Part shown: positions 53,429-63,349 of the stretch, in pieces
Layout of the letters: the number at the start of each line of letters is the position of its first letter
Position numbering within the stretch: position 1 is the stretch's first letter
Assembly (NCBI RefSeq): GCF_002706425.1
Contig: NZ_CP017713.1
Location: forward strand, 744,001 to 808,000
Length of the DNA stretch: 64,000 nucleotides
DNA from: Loigolactobacillus coryniformis subsp. coryniformis KCTC 3167 = DSM 20001
GTDB lineage: Bacteria; Bacillota; Bacilli; Lactobacillales; Lactobacillaceae
Reading direction: 5' to 3'
Notes under the pieces: generated by a model
The model's database searches: none
The model's input: the letters and a program-made list of their open reading frames with translations, nothing else
Told to the model about the DNA's origin: nothing
Program-made: the position numbers and the translations under genes

Positions 53429-54616
53429 ATGCAAAAAGTTAGTGAAGGTAAACTGTTGACGGTGGCTGGGTTTGCGTGGTTGTTTGATGCGTTAGATGTG
53501 GGTTTGTTATCGTTTATTATTGCGGCGTTAAAAAGTGAATGGCAACTGAATACTGTACAAATGGGTTGGCTGGGCAGTATCAGTTCGATCGGGATGGCAG
53601 TTGGTGCCTTATTTTTTGGTATTTTAGCTGATCGCATTGGTCGGCGCGATGTTTTAGTATTAACGTTGTTATTATTTTCTATCGGTAGTGGGATTTCTGT
53701 TTTGGCGACTAGTTTCACCATTTTTGCAATTATTCGTTTTTTTGTTGGTGCTGGCCTTGGCGGTGAACTGCCGGTGGCGTCAACGTTGGTTTCCGAAAGC
53801 GTTGCGCCAGAAAAGCGCGGGCGCATCGTGGTTTTATTGGAGAGTTTTTGGGCCGGTGGTTGGATCTGTGCGGCGTTGATCGCTTATTTTATAATTCCGC
53901 GTTTCGGCTGGCGTGTTGCCGCTTTAGGCACTGCCTTGACGGCGGTTTATGCGCTATACATTCGCTGGCAAATTCATGAGCCAGTGACGGTTGCTAAAAG
54001 TGAGCGGCCAACTTTATTGCAAAATATTCGTGCGGTTTGGTCAGCGCCATACGCTAAGGCTACATTAATGTTGTGGTTATTATGGTTTGCGGTGGTCTTT
54101 TCATATTATGGGATGTTTCTCTGGTTACCTAGTGTTTTAGTGCTGAAAGGGTACAGTCTGTTAAATAGTTTCGGTTATGTACTGGCGATGACGTTGGCGC
54201 AATTACCGGGTTATTTCACCGCGGCATGGTTGATCGAAAAGTGGGGCCGTAAATGGGTACTGATCGTGTATTTGTTAGGGACGGCGTTAAGCGCCTATTA
54301 TTTTGGTCATGCCGCCAGTTTAGGAAATTTGTTAGTTTCCGGCGCTTTGCTGTCGTTTTTTGATTTAGGTGCTTGGGGTGCGTTGTACGCTTATTCACCA
54401 GAGCAGTATCCCACTGCCATTCGTGGAACTGGAACCGGGATGGCCGCAGCCTTTGGTCGGATCGGCGGTATTGTGGGGCCGCTGTTAGTGGGTTACTTAT
54501 TAACCGCGCAGGTCAGCGTTAATGCAATCTTCGCTATTTTTACTGGGGCGATCATTATCGGTATTTTAGCGGTGGCGTTATTAGGTGAGGAAACGCGCGG
54601 TCGTGTTTTGGCGTAG
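53429..54616 (+). CDS. MFS transporter, probable niacin permease NiaP
   Basis: 395 aa, 12 membrane segments. MFS motifs include the loop 2-3 FGILADRIGRRDVLVLTLLL and the LGGELPVASTLVSESVAPEKRGR segment of the sugar-porter/organic cation subgroup to which NiaP belongs. The name rests on the NiaR gene nearby and the two palindromes covering its promoter. An aromatic acid or other organic anion substrate is the main alternative. AGGCGG precedes the ATG. Confidence 0.72.
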   Translation: MQKVSEGKLLTVAGFAWLFDALDVGLLSFIIAALKSEWQLNTVQMGWLGSISSIGMAVGALFFGILADRIGRRDVLVLTLLLFSIGSGISVLATSFTIFAIIRFFVGAGLGGELPVASTLVSESVAPEKRGRIVVLLESFWAGGWICAALIAYFIIPRFGWRVAALGTALTAVYALYIRWQIHEPVTVAKSERPTLLQNIRAVWSAPYAKATLMLWLLWFAVVFSYYGMFLWLPSVLVLKGYSLLNSFGYVLAMTLAQLPGYFTAAWLIEKWGRKWVLIVYLLGTALSAYYFGHAASLGNLLVSGALLSFFDLGAWGALYAYSPEQYPTAIRGTGTGMAAAFGRIGGIVGPLLVGYLLTAQVSVNAIFAIFTGAIIIGILAVALLGEETRGRVLA

Positions 54617-54628
54617 TGCTTTAAAAGG

Positions 54629-54661
54629 AAAGCGTGGCTAAAAATAGTCACGCTTTTTATT
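54629..54661 (+). terminator. Terminator of the MFS gene
   Basis: AAAGCGTG (54629-54636) and CACGCTTT (54649-54656), T-run after it. Confidence 0.8.
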
Positions 54662-54716
54662 GTACTGTTTGTTATATATGATATAATACAACTGAAATAA
54701 AGAAACGGGTGAGCAA

Positions 54717-55097
54717 ATGCGGTTACGAATTGATGTGGCCAGTGAAGTGCCGCTTTATCAGCAGATCCATGATCAAATTATTTTAGGCTTAGCGGCTGGG
54801 GCGTTGCGGCCAGGTGAAGCCTTACCGGCGGTGCGCCAGTTGGCCGATGAATTAAACGTAAATATGCTAACGGTGGCAAAGGGATACAACTTGTTGAAGT
54901 CTGAGGGCTACTTGATCAGTGATCGTAGCCAAGGGACACGAGTGGCGGCTGATTTTCAAGCCGATACGATATTTATGCAGGCACTACAAACACAGTTACA
55001 CTTACTGACGGCGGCGGCCAAGATTCGCGGCTTATCAGTCCAAGATGTGCAGCAGTTAGTAACTGAACAGTATCGTGGGTTTACGAAGGGGGAATGA
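54717..55097 (+). CDS. GntR-family regulator, YtrA type
   Basis: 126 aa. N-terminal winged helix VPLYQQIHDQIILGLAAGAL then RPGEALPAVRQLADELNVN with the short C-terminal dimer helices of the YtrA group (no large ligand domain). Such regulators control the membrane proteins or transporters encoded next to them, here the broken DUF5808-type gene whose start overlaps its stop by 3-4 nt. Confidence 0.85.
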   Translation: MRLRIDVASEVPLYQQIHDQIILGLAAGALRPGEALPAVRQLADELNVNMLTVAKGYNLLKSEGYLISDRSQGTRVAADFQADTIFMQALQTQLHLLTAAAKIRGLSVQDVQQLVTEQYRGFTKGE

Positions 55098-56455
55098 CTA
55101 TGCTGAATTGGATCTTTGTTGGTTTAAATATTTTTGTGGCGGTGGTGATGGCGGCCACAGCTATGCTGCCAGCTAAACCGCATAAAAATGTGATCTTGGA
55201 AACGACATTGCCTGGGGCACAGTTAAAGCACCCTGCAGTGCGCCAACTAACGCAACAGTACACTAAGCAATTATGGTGGTTAGCATTATTTTTTAGTTTA
55301 GTTGGTCTGCCGTTGATCTTTGTTCACTTTGATTCATTAGCGTTACTTTATTTTGTTTTATTATTATTCGGTTTGATCGGTGCTTTTTATGGAACCGAAG
55401 TTCATTTTATTCATAAAATGAATCGACTTAAACGGCAGCAAGGCTGGGCGTTGCCGGCTACCACGGAAAAGGTGGTCGATACGCAGTTAGTTTTGACTAA
55501 AAATCGGCGCTTGCTGTCGCTCAACTGGTTTGGCGGTAGTGGGTCACTGTTATTGATTGGTTTAGTCAGTAACTATTTTACGCTGGGCTGGGCAACTAGT
55601 TGGCCTTTGATGTTAGCTTTGCTCCTTTGCTGGGGGCTGTTTCTACTATTATATTGGGTCGTTGCTGCTTTACCAGTGCGTGCATTGACGACGCAACCGG
55701 AACATGACCGAGCACTTAATGATGCTTATCGGCAAACCTGGTCGCGCCAAATGGTTATTGGCAGTTATATGCTAGGGGTGTTGCCGCTGGTGGTCACTTT
55801 AACGACGATCACTTTCAGCATTATTTACGTCTATTTAGTTCTGGTCATTATTTTTTGCGTGTACTTGGTCTATGATTTGATTCGTGAACGTAATTTTGAA
55901 GATCGGCTGCTAGGTGAATTTGCGCTGAAGACAACGACTGATGAAGATCGTTTCTGGCGTTACGCGATGTATAATAATCCCAGCGACCGCCGTCTATTTG
56001 TACCAGATCGGGTCGGCACTAATATTTCGTTAAATTTAGGTCGGCCAGCCGGCAAAATCATAGGCGGTGTGACGCTAGTTTTGGTGCTAGGTTTACTTTT
56101 TGGCGTTGTTGGTAATTTATTGGCGTTGGATTTTGGTGGTGGTGGTATTCGCGCCAGTGCAACCACTGAGCAAGTCACATTAAAAGCGCCAGGTACGGCT
56201 ACCAGTCAGATCAAGCGGCAACAGATCAAGTAGGTACGTTTATTGCAACAATTACCGGTCGGTGCGGTACGGATGAATGGGATCGGCACGACTCATTTTG
56301 CTTTAGGTAACTTTCGCGTGGAGAAACGGGCGGCAAAATTATATGTGGCTCAAGATACTGGAGCGGTTTTGCTGATCCGCACAAAACAGCGTGATTATTA
56401 TTTTGCCGCGAAACAACCACAAGAAACGCGCCGTTTATATCGGGCACTGCAATAA
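55094..56455 (+). pseudogene. DUF5808/PH-type membrane protein gene broken by an in-frame TAG
   Basis: The frame from 55094 encodes 379 aa with about seven membrane segments (MLNWIFVGLNIFVAVVMAAT, a DUF1648-like start) and runs to QIKRQQIK, then TAG at 56231-56233. In the same frame it continues VRLLQQLPVGAVRMNGIGTT and ends RRLYRALQ-stop at 56455, a PH-like segment (FALGNFRVEKRAAKLYVAQD) that is the usual C-terminus in this family. A single base change to TAG explains it. Both parts could be read by suppression, but that is not expected here. Confidence 0.7.
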
Positions 56456-56456
56456 T

Positions 56457-56486
56457 AAAAGGCCGGGACTTTTGTCCTAGCCTTTT
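56457..56486. terminator. Bidirectional terminator between the membrane gene and pgi
   Basis: AAAAGGCCGGGAC (56457-56469), loop TTTT, GTCCTAGCCTTTT (56474-56486), one mismatch; T- or A-tails at both ends serve convergent genes. Confidence 0.75.
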
Positions 56487-56491
56487 ATCAA

Positions 56492-57752
56492 TTATTTACC
56501 GAGACCGGCGAACATTAATTGTTTGTAAGCCTCAACGCCAGGCTGATCGAACGGATTGATCTGCGCCAGCGTTGCCGAGATAAAGACGGCGTATTCGAAA
56601 AAATAGAATAAACTACCGATACTAGTAACGTCTAACTCGGCCAAATGCAACTTGATAATGGGTACGCCGCTTTCCTGATGCGCGGTGATCGTCGCATCTT
56701 CAGCGATTTTGTTGATCTGCCAAAGGCCTAAGCCGTTTAAATAATCAAGATCATCGTTGACACCACTAAGCTGGATCGTTAAATCAGTTTGCGGTTGATC
56801 AATGATCACCATGGTTTCCAATAATTGCCGTTGACCTTGTTGAATATACTGGCCAACGGAATGAAGATCTTCAGAATAGGTCAGCGCAACGGGGAACAGG
56901 CCGCTACATTGTTTACCTTCACTTTCGGCAAAAAGTTGTGTCCACCAACGACCAAAGTAATCTAATTGCGGTTCAAAATGGGCCAATACTTCGATATTCT
57001 TGCCATGGTGTAATAGAAAATTACGCAGTGTGGCGTATTGAAAAGCGGGATTATTGATGGTGATATCGGTTTGCAGCGCGGTCCGCATTTGCATGGCCCC
57101 GTGAACCAATGTGGTGATGTCGATCCCAGCGACGGCCATTGGAAACAGGCCAACGTTGCTAAAGGCGGAGAACCGGCTACCGGTATCGGTGGGAAAAGTG
57201 AGAAAAGCGTAGCCTTCAGCTTGTGCTAATTTTTCCAAATTACTGCCGTGCGTGCCGGTGACGATTAGATGTTTGGCATAAGCAGCACCGTATTTTTGTT
57301 GTAGGAATGGTTTGAAGATTCGGTAGCCGATTCCCGGTTCCAGCGTGGTGAAATTTTTGGCGATCACATCGACATAGACCTCTTTATCCGCTAGATCCGC
57401 GAGTAAGCGCCGATAAATAATCAGGTGAAAGGTTAGTGCCGGCATAAATGATCTGCACCTGATCGTGCTTTTGACCAAAGGCTTCAATAACGGCACGTGC
57501 GGCCTGATTGGCGCCACCAACACCAATGATCACAAGAACATCGGCGTAGGCTTGTACTTTAGCTGCCAGTTCTTTCAGGTGTTCCTGCTCCATTGAATCA
57601 GCCCACTCAGTGACGGTCAACCAGCCGAGATCCGCACTATTAGTTGGATCAGCGGCTTGAACGTGGTGCAAACTATCCAGATTTGTTTGTTGATAAGTAT
57701 TAAATTTAGTGTCAGCGAATTGCGAATCGGTTTTTAAGTTAACGGTGAGCAT
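56492..57752 (-). pseudogene. Divergent glucose-6-phosphate isomerase, frameshifted
   Basis: The first frame (57752 to about 57410) reads MLTVNLKTDSQFADTKF... VLVIIGVGGANQAARAVIEA ... GTNLSPDY, then goes out of phase. The second frame continues YRRLLADLADKEVYVDVIAK and holds DTGSRFSAFSNVGLFPMAVA, the Pgi signature, to the stop at 56492. One extra T in TATTTATCGG (near 57410-57420) causes the break. The protein is about 420 aa, and where housekeeping Pgi has GGSYLGARAAIE it has GGANQAARAVIE, so it is a divergent member, perhaps a paralogue rather than the housekeeping Pgi. Confidence 0.8.
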
Positions 57753-57872
57753 AAGATAACTTCCTTTTGCGCGGCCGTGATGGTTTATCGCGCCGCCTTA
57801 TTTTGATCAGCCAAAGAGTACCGGCAATCGATTATCACCTATCATATAATCACTAACTTAAATGGAACTAAA

Positions 57873-57988
57873 GAGTGTGACATAAGGCGCCCAGCTTTTG
57901 AGCATTAGCCTAGAGCGGCGAATAATTCACGTAGTGGATTATTTGACGATCGTAGCTAAGCGGAAAAAATTGCCTTATGTCACAACTC
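57873..57988. repeat. 116-bp palindromic element
   Basis: GAGTGTGACATAAGGC (57873-57888) and GCCTTATGTCACAACTC (57972-57988) are inverted copies with one extra base. Inside, further pairings are visible (AATAATTCAC with GTGGATTATT; TTAGC with GCTAA). It looks like a MITE-like or structured RNA repeat. The rest of the 264-nt gap shows nothing else. Confidence 0.65.
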
Positions 57989-58016
57989 CTGTTAACACGT
58001 GCCCTTAATTCACGGG

Positions 58017-58550
58017 CTAATTGTGTGCAAGTTGAACGATTTTTGCAGGGTGCTGTGGCTGCGCTTGCGCTGGGATACCAACCGCCGTGTGACCAGCCGC
58101 AACGTCATCAAGGACCACCGCGCCAGCACCAATTTTAGCATTGTCATGGATCGTGATCGGACCGAGAATTTGCGCGTGGGCACCAATCAGTACGTTGTTA
58201 CCCACTTGGGGATGACGGCGGCCATTGGTGGCGTGGCGCGAACCCAGGGTGACACCGTGTAAGATCGTCACGTTATCACCCACGATAGCAGTTTCGCCGA
58301 TCACAACGCCGGCACCATGATCAATAAAAAGCTGCCGGCCGATCTGGGCGCCGGGATGAATTTCGATCCCGGTAATTTTTTTGGCCCAATGCGCACTGAG
58401 ACTAGCGGCTAAATAAAAATGATGTTGGTAAAGCCAGTGTGAAAAACGATGCCACGTCAGCGCATGCAATCCAGAGTATGTCAGTAAAACTTCCAGTAAA
58501 CTGTGCGCCGCTGGATCACGTCGTTGAATGGCCTTCGCGGTGGCAAACAT
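58017..58550 (-). CDS. cysE: Serine O-acetyltransferase
   Basis: 177 aa, the short bacillar type. Left-handed beta-helix with hexapeptide repeats: GIEIHPGAQIGRQLFIDHGA, GVVIGETAIVGDNVTILHGV, GNNVLIGAHAQILGPITI. The catalytic His-Asp lie in FIDHGAGVVIGE and LHGVTLG. It makes O-acetylserine for CysK. It is the third gene of the cysteine operon; 35 nt separate it from the gene upstream. Confidence 0.94.
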   Translation of the reverse strand: MFATAKAIQRRDPAAHSLLEVLLTYSGLHALTWHRFSHWLYQHHFYLAASLSAHWAKKITGIEIHPGAQIGRQLFIDHGAGVVIGETAIVGDNVTILHGVTLGSRHATNGRRHPQVGNNVLIGAHAQILGPITIHDNAKIGAGAVVLDDVAAGHTAVGIPAQAQPQHPAKIVQLAHN

Positions 58551-58585
58551 GATGGGTTCCTCCTTTATTAGAATCGATTTATTGC

Positions 58586-59743
<1,158 letters not shown>

Positions 59744-60652
59744 CTATTGATAAATATTTTCGCTAAGATAACGTTCGCTGCTGTCTGGAAAAATAGTGAT
59801 GATGTTGCTGCCAGCTGGTAGTGTAGCAGCTACTTGTAGACTGGCGGCCAATGCAGCGCCACTAGAGCTACCAACGAGTAAGCCATGTTCCTGTGCCAAT
59901 AATTTAACGTTGGTAAAGGCATCATCATCGCTGATCGTGTAGATTTGATCGATTTTGACGTCTTGGAAAAAAGGTGGTACAAATTCAACGCCAATCCCTT
60001 CGGTGCGGTGACTATGCTCGGGGCCACCATTAAGGATCGAGCCTTCAGGTTCAACGGTATAAGCCTTAACTTGCGGCAGGCGATCCTGTAAATATTTTGC
60101 AATACCTGCAAAGGTACCACCACTACCAGCACCAGCGACAAAGGCATCGATCTTGGTGCCTAGGTCAGCAGTCAATTCAGGGCCTAAAGTATCGTAATAA
60201 GCCTGCGGATTCGCTGGATTCTTAAACTGCATCGGGACGAAACTGCTCGGTGTTGCCGCCGCCAATTCTTCCGCTTTAGCGATAGCGCCTTTGATACCAG
60301 CAGCAGTTGGCGTATTGATCAACTTAGCGCCAAGTGCTTTCATCAACGTTTGTTTTTCAAAGCTGAATTTTTCCGGTACTACCAGAATGACTGGTAAGTG
60401 ATGTTGTTGGGCTGCCAGTGCCACACCAATGCCAGTATTGCCGGCAGTTGGTTCGATGATCGTTGTACCAGTAGTGATCTTACCTTGTTTAATGCCGGCT
60501 TCAATCATGGCCACACCGAGGCGATCTTTAATGCTACCACCAGGGTTAAACATTTCTAATTTGGCATAAATATGGCTGTCGTTTGGAACCGGTAAATCCA
60601 ATTCTAACAAGGGTGTGTCGCCGATCAATTGGTTGACGTTTTGATAGATCAT
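59744..60652 (-). CDS. cysK: Cysteine synthase (or cystathionine beta-synthase type) CysK
   Basis: 302 aa, fold-type II PLP enzyme. PLP lysine in [14 protein letters not shown], phosphate loop [13 protein letters not shown] and [10 protein letters not shown], and SSGAALA near the end are diagnostic. It makes cysteine from O-acetylserine and sulfide, or, in the MccA type, cystathionine from homocysteine. First gene of the operon; the leader (60653-61025) holds a Cys-rich peptide and a terminator. Confidence 0.92.
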   Translation of the reverse strand: MIYQNVNQLIGDTPLLELDLPVPNDSHIYAKLEMFNPGGSIKDRLGVAMIEAGIKQGKITTGTTIIEPTAGNTGIGVALAAQQHHLPVILVVPEKFSFEKQTLMKALGAKLINTPTAAGIKGAIAKAEELAAATPSSFVPMQFKNPANPQAYYDTLGPELTADLGTKIDAFVAGAGSGGTFAGIAKYLQDRLPQVKAYTVEPEGSILNGGPEHSHRTEGIGVEFVPPFFQDVKIDQIYTISDDDAFTNVKLLAQEHGLLVGSSSGAALAASLQVAATLPAGSNIITIFPDSSERYLSENIYQ

Positions 60653-60689
60653 AGTACTTCCTCTTTTCTTGGGCGCAAGTTTAGGATAG

Positions 60690-60726
60690 AAAAAAGGCGC
60701 GGATTTGTTTTAAACAAATCTGCGCC
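60690..60726 (-). terminator. Leader terminator of the cysteine operon
   Basis: GGCGCGGATTTG (60696-60707) with CAAATCTGCGCC (60715-60726), extendable by three T-A pairs into the loop, followed on the minus strand by six T. It lies 38 nt before cysK and 40 nt after the leader peptide stop, so cysK transcription must read through it. Confidence 0.9.
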
Positions 60727-60765
60727 TTTCACAATTCAACTGATTAAGATAAGCTGCTAACCGAA

Positions 60766-60852
60766 TTATTTTTGGGTAGCACAATCAGTGTATCGCGAAA
60801 GACGCGGTACACAACAACATACGCTAGCATTGACAAACGTTAAGTTGAACAT
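60766..60852 (-). CDS. Cysteine-rich leader peptide of the cys operon (28 codons)
   Basis: ATG at 60852 is eight bases after a perfect AAGGAGG (60861-60867). The peptide is MFNLTFVNASVCCCVPRLSR followed by YTDCATQK: three consecutive TGT codons (12-14, 60811-60819) plus a fourth Cys at codon 24, then TAA. Bases around the start (GCACAATCAATG) can pair with CACTGATTGTGC within codons 21-25; GCGTCTTT after the Cys run (60798-60805) can pair with AAAGGCGC (60722-60729), the 5' arm of the terminator. This is the layout of an amino-acid attenuator responding to charged tRNA-Cys. No similar peptide is known to me by name. Confidence 0.8.
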   Translation of the reverse strand: MFNLTFVNASVCCCVPRLSRYTDCATQK

Positions 60853-60879
60853 TGATTGTGCCTCCTTAATTCAAGAATG

Positions 60880-60927
60880 GGTTGAAAAATCTGCTTTTTC
60901 AACCAGGTTTACGCTAATTAGCGTAAA
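60880..60927. repeat. Two hairpins in the cys leader
   Basis: GGTTGAAAAA (60880-60889) pairs with TTTTTCAACC (60895-60904). TTTACGCTAATTAGCGTAAA (60908-60927) is a perfect 20-bp palindrome, either an RNA hairpin or a protein-binding site between promoter and leader peptide. Confidence 0.7.
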
Positions 60928-60996
60928 ATTAACCTTGCAATATTTCCCAGACAAAATTTTAAGTTGCGCTCATTCGTCCGGATTGATTACTCTTTC

Positions 60997-61025
60997 AGAA
61001 TACGGGCTGACCGAATGATTGTCAA
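60997..61025 (-). promoter_or_regulatory. Promoter of the cysteine operon
   Basis: Minus-strand TTGACA (61020-61025), 17 nt, TATTCT (60997-61002). Transcription would start near 60990 and make a leader of about 340 nt. Confidence 0.75.
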
Positions 61026-61034
61026 GTGAAAAAT

Positions 61035-61910
61035 TTATTTTGTTAAAAATTGGCCGCCACGTAAATACTGACCAGTGGCAAACAATAAGTCGCTTAAAAT
61101 AATGCCATAACGGCGCTCGCGTTGGCTATGCGCCGTTTGTTGCAACGCCAAAAAAGTGCCGTTGACCGCATATTTGATTGCGGTAGGCAACCCTTCACCA
61201 TGCTGTAAAAAGCCCGTTAGTAGGGCAGTTAACACATCGCCACTGCCATAAAAGTGACCGGGTAAGCGTGGGTAACCGGAGAATTGCAACCGGCCATGAG
61301 TCAACCAAATACAACCAATTTGTTGCTGCTGAACAACACTGGTGATCACCGCATGACCGTGCGCCGATAATTTTTGTTCCAGCGCCTTTAGCAATTGATA
61401 CTGTTCATTTTGGGTTGGCGTTGTGCCAACGGTGATACCAGTTAGTAGCTGAGCTTCGGTTAGATTCGGTGTGATCACTGTGGCGTAGGGCAATAGTTTG
61501 GCTAGGTGGTAGGGGTAATCGGCTGGTAGATCAGGATAAAGTGCGTTTTGGTCGGCCATTACAGGATCAAAAATAATCGTCGGTAGCGACTGGCGTGCGA
61601 CCAACTGTTGTATGATCGCGACTAAGTCGTTAGTGCCCAAATAGCCTAATAAAAGTCCAGAAAAAGTTAGCTTTTGTTGCTGCCAGTGATGAAAGGTTGC
61701 TAAAAGCCATGGCGCGATTTTTGCGGCGGCCGGTGGGTTAAAGCCTTCAGTTTGAGTCGAAAAAAGGTTAGTCGGTAAGGCCGCTAGTGGTAGATCAAAC
61801 GCACTTAATATGGGCAGCGCCACTTGTAACGATAGGCTGCCAATGGCGGAGAGATCTTGTGCCACTAGCAACGGGGCCACCGGTAAACTATTTTTATTCT
61901 GCCGCATCAT
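61035..61910 (-). CDS. Pyridoxal kinase-like protein
   Basis: 291 aa, ribokinase-like fold of the PdxK/PdxY group: N-terminal VAQDLSAIGSLSLQVALPIL, TIIFDPVMADQNALYPDLP, TPNLTEAQLLTG and the catalytic HFYGSGDVLTALLTGFL with the base Asp. It phosphorylates vitamin B6 forms. It is coupled (4-nt overlap) to an ECF S component, which gives uptake followed by trapping. Confidence 0.85.
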   Translation of the reverse strand: MMRQNKNSLPVAPLLVAQDLSAIGSLSLQVALPILSAFDLPLAALPTNLFSTQTEGFNPPAAAKIAPWLLATFHHWQQQKLTFSGLLLGYLGTNDLVAIIQQLVARQSLPTIIFDPVMADQNALYPDLPADYPYHLAKLLPYATVITPNLTEAQLLTGITVGTTPTQNEQYQLLKALEQKLSAHGHAVITSVVQQQQIGCIWLTHGRLQFSGYPRLPGHFYGSGDVLTALLTGFLQHGEGLPTAIKYAVNGTFLALQQTAHSQRERRYGIILSDLLFATGQYLRGGQFLTK

Positions 61911-62398
61911 AATTTCAGTGGTTGGCGCAATTTGATCACCAGTGGTAAGGCGACTACAGCGCCGGCAATGACTTGTACAGCGTTGGTTGGAATGCCAACT
62001 AATCCTGGTGTTAGTGAGTACAATAATGTATCAGTGACAAAGTAGCCAGCAATCACGATCAAACCGCCAACTAAAAGCGCGAATAATTGGACCTTGCGCA
62101 CTGCTTGGTAGCCGATCCACCCAACAATAAAGCCTTCTAGGCCATGAACCACTAATGAAAAGACCATGTATTGTGAGTAACCGGAAATCAGATCCAGTAA
62201 AAAGCCACTTAAACCGCCCACAAGTAAGCCAGTTCGGCGACCATAAAGTAGTGCCGCAATAAAGATCCCAGCGTCACAAAGATTGATATTCCCATGTGTC
62301 ATCGGCACCGGAATAATAAAAATACGCGCGATCACAACATTTAATGCGATCAGTAGCGCCGGCAATACCAAGCGCTTAGCTAATTGATTTGTTTGCAT
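61907..62398 (-). CDS. ECF transporter substrate-binding subunit, probably for vitamin B6
   Basis: 163-aa membrane protein with six hydrophobic segments, an S component (LVLPALLIALNVVIARIFII, then HGNINLCDAGIFIAALLYGR and GGLSGFLLDLISGYSQYMVF). The A-x-x-x-A helix motif that contacts EcfT can be placed in the first segment. Its partner gene for pyridoxal kinase suggests pyridoxine or pyridoxal as substrate (PdxU type). It has no ATPase of its own and would use EcfA1A2T from 8345-10834. Confidence 0.8.
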   Translation of the reverse strand: MQTNQLAKRLVLPALLIALNVVIARIFIIPVPMTHGNINLCDAGIFIAALLYGRRTGLLVGGLSGFLLDLISGYSQYMVFSLVVHGLEGFIVGWIGYQAVRKVQLFALLVGGLIVIAGYFVTDTLLYSLTPGLVGIPTNAVQVIAGAVVALPLVIKLRQPLKL

Positions 62399-62450
62399 AA
62401 AATAACCTCCCCAAGTAAATAAATTTTAGTATTTCTTAATTGCACTTATT

Positions 62451-62479
62451 TTGACAAGTAAAAAAAGTTTAGGTATGCT
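62451..62479 (+). promoter_or_regulatory. Promoter before the GNAT gene
   Basis: TTGACA (62451-62456), 17 nt, TATGCT (62474-62479). It would give a leader of about 120 nt, AT-rich and without clear structure. Confidence 0.6.
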
Positions 62480-62608
62480 TAAACTAGCGTTAAGAAAAAA
62501 GCTAAATTGTTTTTTTATATTAATGCTAATTTGCTTAAATAAATTAGATTATTTTTAATAATATGATTCATTTAGGTAACTATAAAAATTTAAGAAAGTA
62601 GTGTTACT

Positions 62609-63199
62609 GTGATAATACGAGAAGCAACACCTGATGATGCGGGCCAGATAGCCCCCTTGATCAACCTGATCTACGATGAAATGCAATTAGACGAACTTGA
62701 AGACGTTCCTGAAGGTGACTTACTGAAGGTCATCAGGGCAGCTTACCAGTTACCGACTTATTTGTCGGGGATGGCAACTACCGTGGTGGCCGAAATCAAC
62801 CAACGGATCGTGGGTGTGGCTTTCGGCTATCCTGACAAAAATGAGGATCATGTCGACGCCATACTGACGAAGATCTCCCAGCGCGTCAAAAGTTTTCAAA
62901 CTCAACCCCTGATTCCTGATTCCGAAGCATTCAATAATGAATGGTATCTTGATTCGATCGCCGTTGACCCTAATTATCAGGGCAAAGGGATCGGTAGTCA
63001 ACTGCTTAAAGCCTTGCCGCGCCTTGTTAAAAATAGCGGCCTGTCTACGATCGGCTTGAACGTTGACTTTGCTAATCCTGGTGCAAAGCGTTTGTATCAG
63101 GGCCATGACTTTGAAACTGTCGGAACGATGATGATCGGGGATCATCATTATTATCACATGCAACTTGACTTAGACGATGCACCGGCAATTGCCAGCTAG
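62609..63199 (+). CDS. GNAT-family N-acetyltransferase
   Basis: 196 aa. The acetyl-CoA site is SIAVDPNYQGKGIGSQLLKA (motif A, Q/R-x-x-G-x-G), followed by LNVDFANPGAKRLYQGHDFE (motif B). The substrate cannot be told. Start is GTG at 62609 with a weak AAGAAAG upstream. It is a single gene between a promoter and a terminator. Confidence 0.85.
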   Translation: MIIREATPDDAGQIAPLINLIYDEMQLDELEDVPEGDLLKVIRAAYQLPTYLSGMATTVVAEINQRIVGVAFGYPDKNEDHVDAILTKISQRVKSFQTQPLIPDSEAFNNEWYLDSIAVDPNYQGKGIGSQLLKALPRLVKNSGLSTIGLNVDFANPGAKRLYQGHDFETVGTMMIGDHHYYHMQLDLDDAPAIAS

Positions 63200-63209
63200 T
63201 CGTGTCATG

Positions 63210-63245
63210 GCCAACTATTCGCAACCGAGTAGTTGGCTTTTTTTA
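63210..63245 (+). terminator. Terminator of the GNAT gene
   Basis: GCCAACTA (63210-63217), 12-nt loop, TAGTTGGC (63230-63237), then seven or eight T. Confidence 0.85.
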
Positions 63246-63349
63246 ATGCGTTTAAGCTTGAGTGGACTTACAACCTAGAAAAATAATTTATACTAAGAAT
63301 AAATAATAGTGATATCATTTTTTTCGGGTAATTTAAAGGGGCGCTGGTA

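Noticed and set aside
60690-61025. T-box riboswitch for the cysteine operon
   Set aside because: An ACCGCG string occurs, but the surrounding AGGGTGG context, the T-box downstream arm and a recognisable stem I are missing, while a well-formed leader peptide with a ribosome site explains the same sequence.
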